Part shown: positions 61,748-64,000 of the stretch, piece after piece
Layout: every line of letters starts with the position of its first letter
Numbering within the stretch: position 1 is the stretch's first letter
Assembly (NCBI GenBank): GCA_905221615.1
Contig: CAJNDT010000485.1
Coordinates: 1 to 64,000 of the forward strand
Direction: 5' to 3'
From: Symbiodinium sp. CCMP2592
Taxonomy: Eukaryota > Sar > Dinophyceae > Suessiales > Symbiodiniaceae
DNA: 64,000 nucleotides
Notes under the pieces: model-generated
Told to the model about the DNA's origin: nothing
Seen by the model: the letters and a program-made list of their open reading frames with translations, nothing else
Database searches by the model: none
Program-made: the position numbers and the translations under genes

Positions 61748-63151
61748 TATCGGGTCCACAATGGCTTGTTCAGCAAAAGCCGGTGGACAGTGCGCTGTGT
61801 GTCGTCACGTGCCCATGGTCACGGTGGTGTGTCTCGTTGTGCCTCGCTGTTGAACTGCAATGAGTTCTGATTGCAGGGGCAAGGGGGCACCACCAGAATT
61901 TCTGACAACTTTATGATGTGATTAAGCTGATCGTGTGCGGCCTGGCAAGACTACGTTTGTGCAGGGTGGCCTCCCTTGCAAAGCAATGCGAGCTGATCGC
62001 TTGAGATCATGGCTTTGGCGGTAGCCTCAGGCTGTATAGCAGCTGGTACAGGTAGGTTTGCAACATTTTTTCTGCAGCTGGCAATCTTGAACCCCAGGTG
62101 CTGAAGGCTAATGTCGCTGGAGATGGACCGCGACCCAGGAGCTTCTGCCTTGGCATTCTGGCACATAATGACACAGCAGGCAGCTCCGCTCCAAATTTCG
62201 ACAATTTTCAGGTTTTGGTTTGTGTTCGCACCAAGGTCAGGGTCGGCCCGCCACCAGCCCAGCAGCCCCGGCAGCCGCGGCAGTTTGTGGCCGCCTCGAT
62301 GGGATTCTCGACATAGCCTTTTGCAGGGACTTCCCAGCCCAGGCTCCTCGAAGACGGAGTTCACCTTGGTGAACACGCCGCATCCCGGGTCGCGGTATGC
62401 CCTATAGCCCGCTGCTTTTTCTGCCTTGCACTGGCATGCTGCTGGCATTGCGCAAGTCCAGGCCACGCGAAGTTGTCATTCGCTCCAGATGCCTGCGTGA
62501 AACTTATGTTTCACGCTATGGTTGGACACCTGGAGGCCTGGAGGTTGGCCGTCCGTGCATGGTTCGAGGATGCAACGTGGTTCTGCGGGCCCTCGGCGAG
62601 TCGTTCTCCCTCGTGAGCTGGTTCCGGCGTGGGGCTAGGGCGTAATGTGCTGATTGCTGTCTTCTGTTTGTGAGTCGCGAGGTCGGCAGCCGTGTGGAGC
62701 ACGACAACAGCGGCCAAGTACCGAGAGCAAAAGACCGGACTTAAAGATCGTCGGATGCATTCAATCTACTTGGTTCAACGCAAGGTGAAGCTTGCACAAG
62801 CAAGTCAAGGCCAGTGCTACAAAATGCAGCAACCAGGCAATTTCGGCTAACCATTCCGAGGTGTGTCAGAGCGACTCTTTTTGTGGGCGATGGTTTGTGC
62901 AATCCTTGGCTCGGCCCAAATTCGCAAAACGTTACGGGATCTTGTTGCACTTAGGCAAACGGTGCCCGTGGAGCTGGCGTTTGGCTTGGCGTACCGAAGG
63001 CTGGGTTGATCGAGTTGGCGTGGCGAGAGCAAAGGTCTCAGCCCAACGTGTCGCAAAGCGACAAGTTGTTGGTCGAGCAGGCGGGCGCCTTTTCGAAACA
63101 TATCGAATCATGTCTAATCATGTTCTTTTCGGTTCGCTCGGCTGACTGGGA
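61748..63151. other. Unassigned sequence
   Basis: No gene supported. Several short frames exist on both strands without recognisable domains. Confidence 0.4.
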
Positions 63152-63397
63152 AGTGAATCGATCGCTGGTGCTTGCGGTCCAGGTGCTGGCCCCCCTGTCG
63201 CGGACAAGGATGGTCTGGCAGAGCGCTTTGCTTCCATGTTCCATGGTCTCATGAAGGATGCTTTGCGTCACGATGTGCCTCCTCTGACACCTGAACTGCG
63301 TGCAGCATTGCGCTCAGCAGGGCTTGGCGGACGTTTAGCGCCTGATTTGGCTATTGCTCGCTGGCGTCAAGCCTTCTGGTGCAACATCAAGCAGTAG
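63152..63397 (+). CDS. Possible terminal exon of an unknown gene
   Basis: An open frame with protein-like composition (VADKDGLAERFASMFHGLMK, HDVPPLTPELRAALRSAG, GGRLAPDLAIARWRQAFW), ending at TAG 63395-63397. It has no good ATG start, but an acceptor-like CCAG/G lies at 63179-63183. It may be the last exon of a host gene whose other exons are not recognised. No family assigned. Confidence 0.35.
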   Translation, partial: SESIAGACGPGAGPPVADKDGLAERFASMFHGLMKDALRHDVPPLTPELRAALRSAGLGGRLAPDLAIARWRQAFWCNIKQ

Positions 63398-64000
63398 TCG
63401 GCAGGATCTCAAGCAGAAGTTGGACAGCTTGGTTTCAGTGTGCCGCACCGATTTCAAGGCATGGCACGCAATGAGGACACGCAGAGCACACAGCTTTGGC
63501 ACTAATTTGTGTGGGTGCGAAAGGCACATCCGCGCAGCGTGCGCTTCTTTCTTAGGGAGCTCTGGGAGGTGTGCCAACTGTGCGGTTCTGAGAATTCTCG
63601 GCAGTCACACCCGCGAAGCTGTGCGGCTTAATTTAGGCTGAAAGTTCCTTGTCTTCCTCGGCCTTACAGGCGTTGGCTGTGGTCGGCTGTCACGGTCCGT
63701 GTCATCTCGATGTGTTGTTTGCAGGAAAAACCTTGCCGGCCCGCTGCAACAATTTGTAGAGTGCCCAGAACGTTGGTCCTTGCGGCACATAATTTCAACA
63801 TCTCTTCGTGCCCCTGTGAAAACAGCGGAAGAAGTGAGCCATGACAGTTGCGATGAAGCAGGACACGTGTCCAGCACAGACTTCTGATGGATTGATGAAG
63901 ACTTCTGCAGGCATTTGTTGTTGGTGTGCTGTCAAAGGCAGTGTGCTGAGATGACGTAGAGGACAGGTGCCATGGCTCACAGCATTGGCCACATCCTCGC
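63398..64000. other. Unassigned sequence
   Basis: A plus-strand frame near 63410-63640 has a helical start (RQDLKQKLDSLVSVCRTDFK) but no support as a gene. Confidence 0.3.

Noticed and set aside
1..64000. tRNA, rRNA, snRNA genes or bacterial promoters and terminators
   Set aside because: I scanned for conserved tRNA arms, rRNA cores and full spliced-leader genes and saw none that I could support by eye.

Overview
The window looks like nuclear DNA of a dinoflagellate. The evidence is indirect but consistent: long intron-less retroelement genes with Lys/Gly-rich nucleocapsid tails, a stand-alone C5 cytosine methyltransferase, one gene best explained by short GC-AG introns, a short dispersed motif (CTCTTCAGCACCACAG) in both orientations, degenerate TTTAGGG-like tracts, and LINE fragments of a type I associate with dinoflagellate genomes. 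I cannot name a species. I see no rRNA, tRNA, CRISPR array or bacterial operon.

Region 1 (1-11.1 kb) holds a 5'-truncated unknown gene, a broken RGG-box protein, a 499-residue C5 DNA methyltransferase between two tandem-repeat blocks (156 bp x3 upstream, about 89 bp x5 downstream), a broken transposase-like gene, and a convergent tyrosine recombinase. This may be a methyltransferase-bearing mobile element, but I could not find its ends.

Region 2 (11-25 kb) has short repeats, two tandem MITE-like units bounded by the CTCTTCAGCACCACAG motif, a Pro-rich/coiled-coil gene probably split by about five short phase-0 introns, an RNase H fragment, and decayed LINE and Copia remnants.

Region 3 (25.3-54.8 kb) is the core of the window: three tyrosine-recombinase (DIRS/PAT/Ngaro-type) retrotransposons nested inside each other. 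Element A (25347-54779, net 10.7 kb) is interrupted in its pol gene by element B (33478-52188, net 8.9 kb). Element B is interrupted in its last terminal repeat by element C (42358-52133, 9.8 kb). Each has complete split direct repeats in the order A1 - genes - B1 - A2 - B2, and removing the inner element restores the outer sequence to the base. Each encodes a tyrosine recombinase, a gag-like CCCH zinc-finger protein, and a pol protein. In all three, pol begins with a 2-oxoglutarate/Fe(II) oxygenase-like domain and a C5-methyltransferase-like domain ahead of reverse transcriptase and RNase H. In all three, gag and pol share one frame and are separated by a single stop codon (TAG, TGA-CTA, TGA) with an open linker, which suggests stop-codon readthrough. 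Element C appears intact, B has frameshifts in its recombinase and gag, and A is broken by B and by frameshifts.

Region 4 (54.8-64 kb) holds a minus-strand Copia-like gag remnant and a direct repeat (24880-25006 and 56000-56135) that may be the LTR pair of a fourth, outermost element. Beyond it lie scrambled pieces of one LINE family, including an inverted C-terminal segment, and mostly unrecognised sequence with one possible terminal exon near 63.2-63.4 kb.
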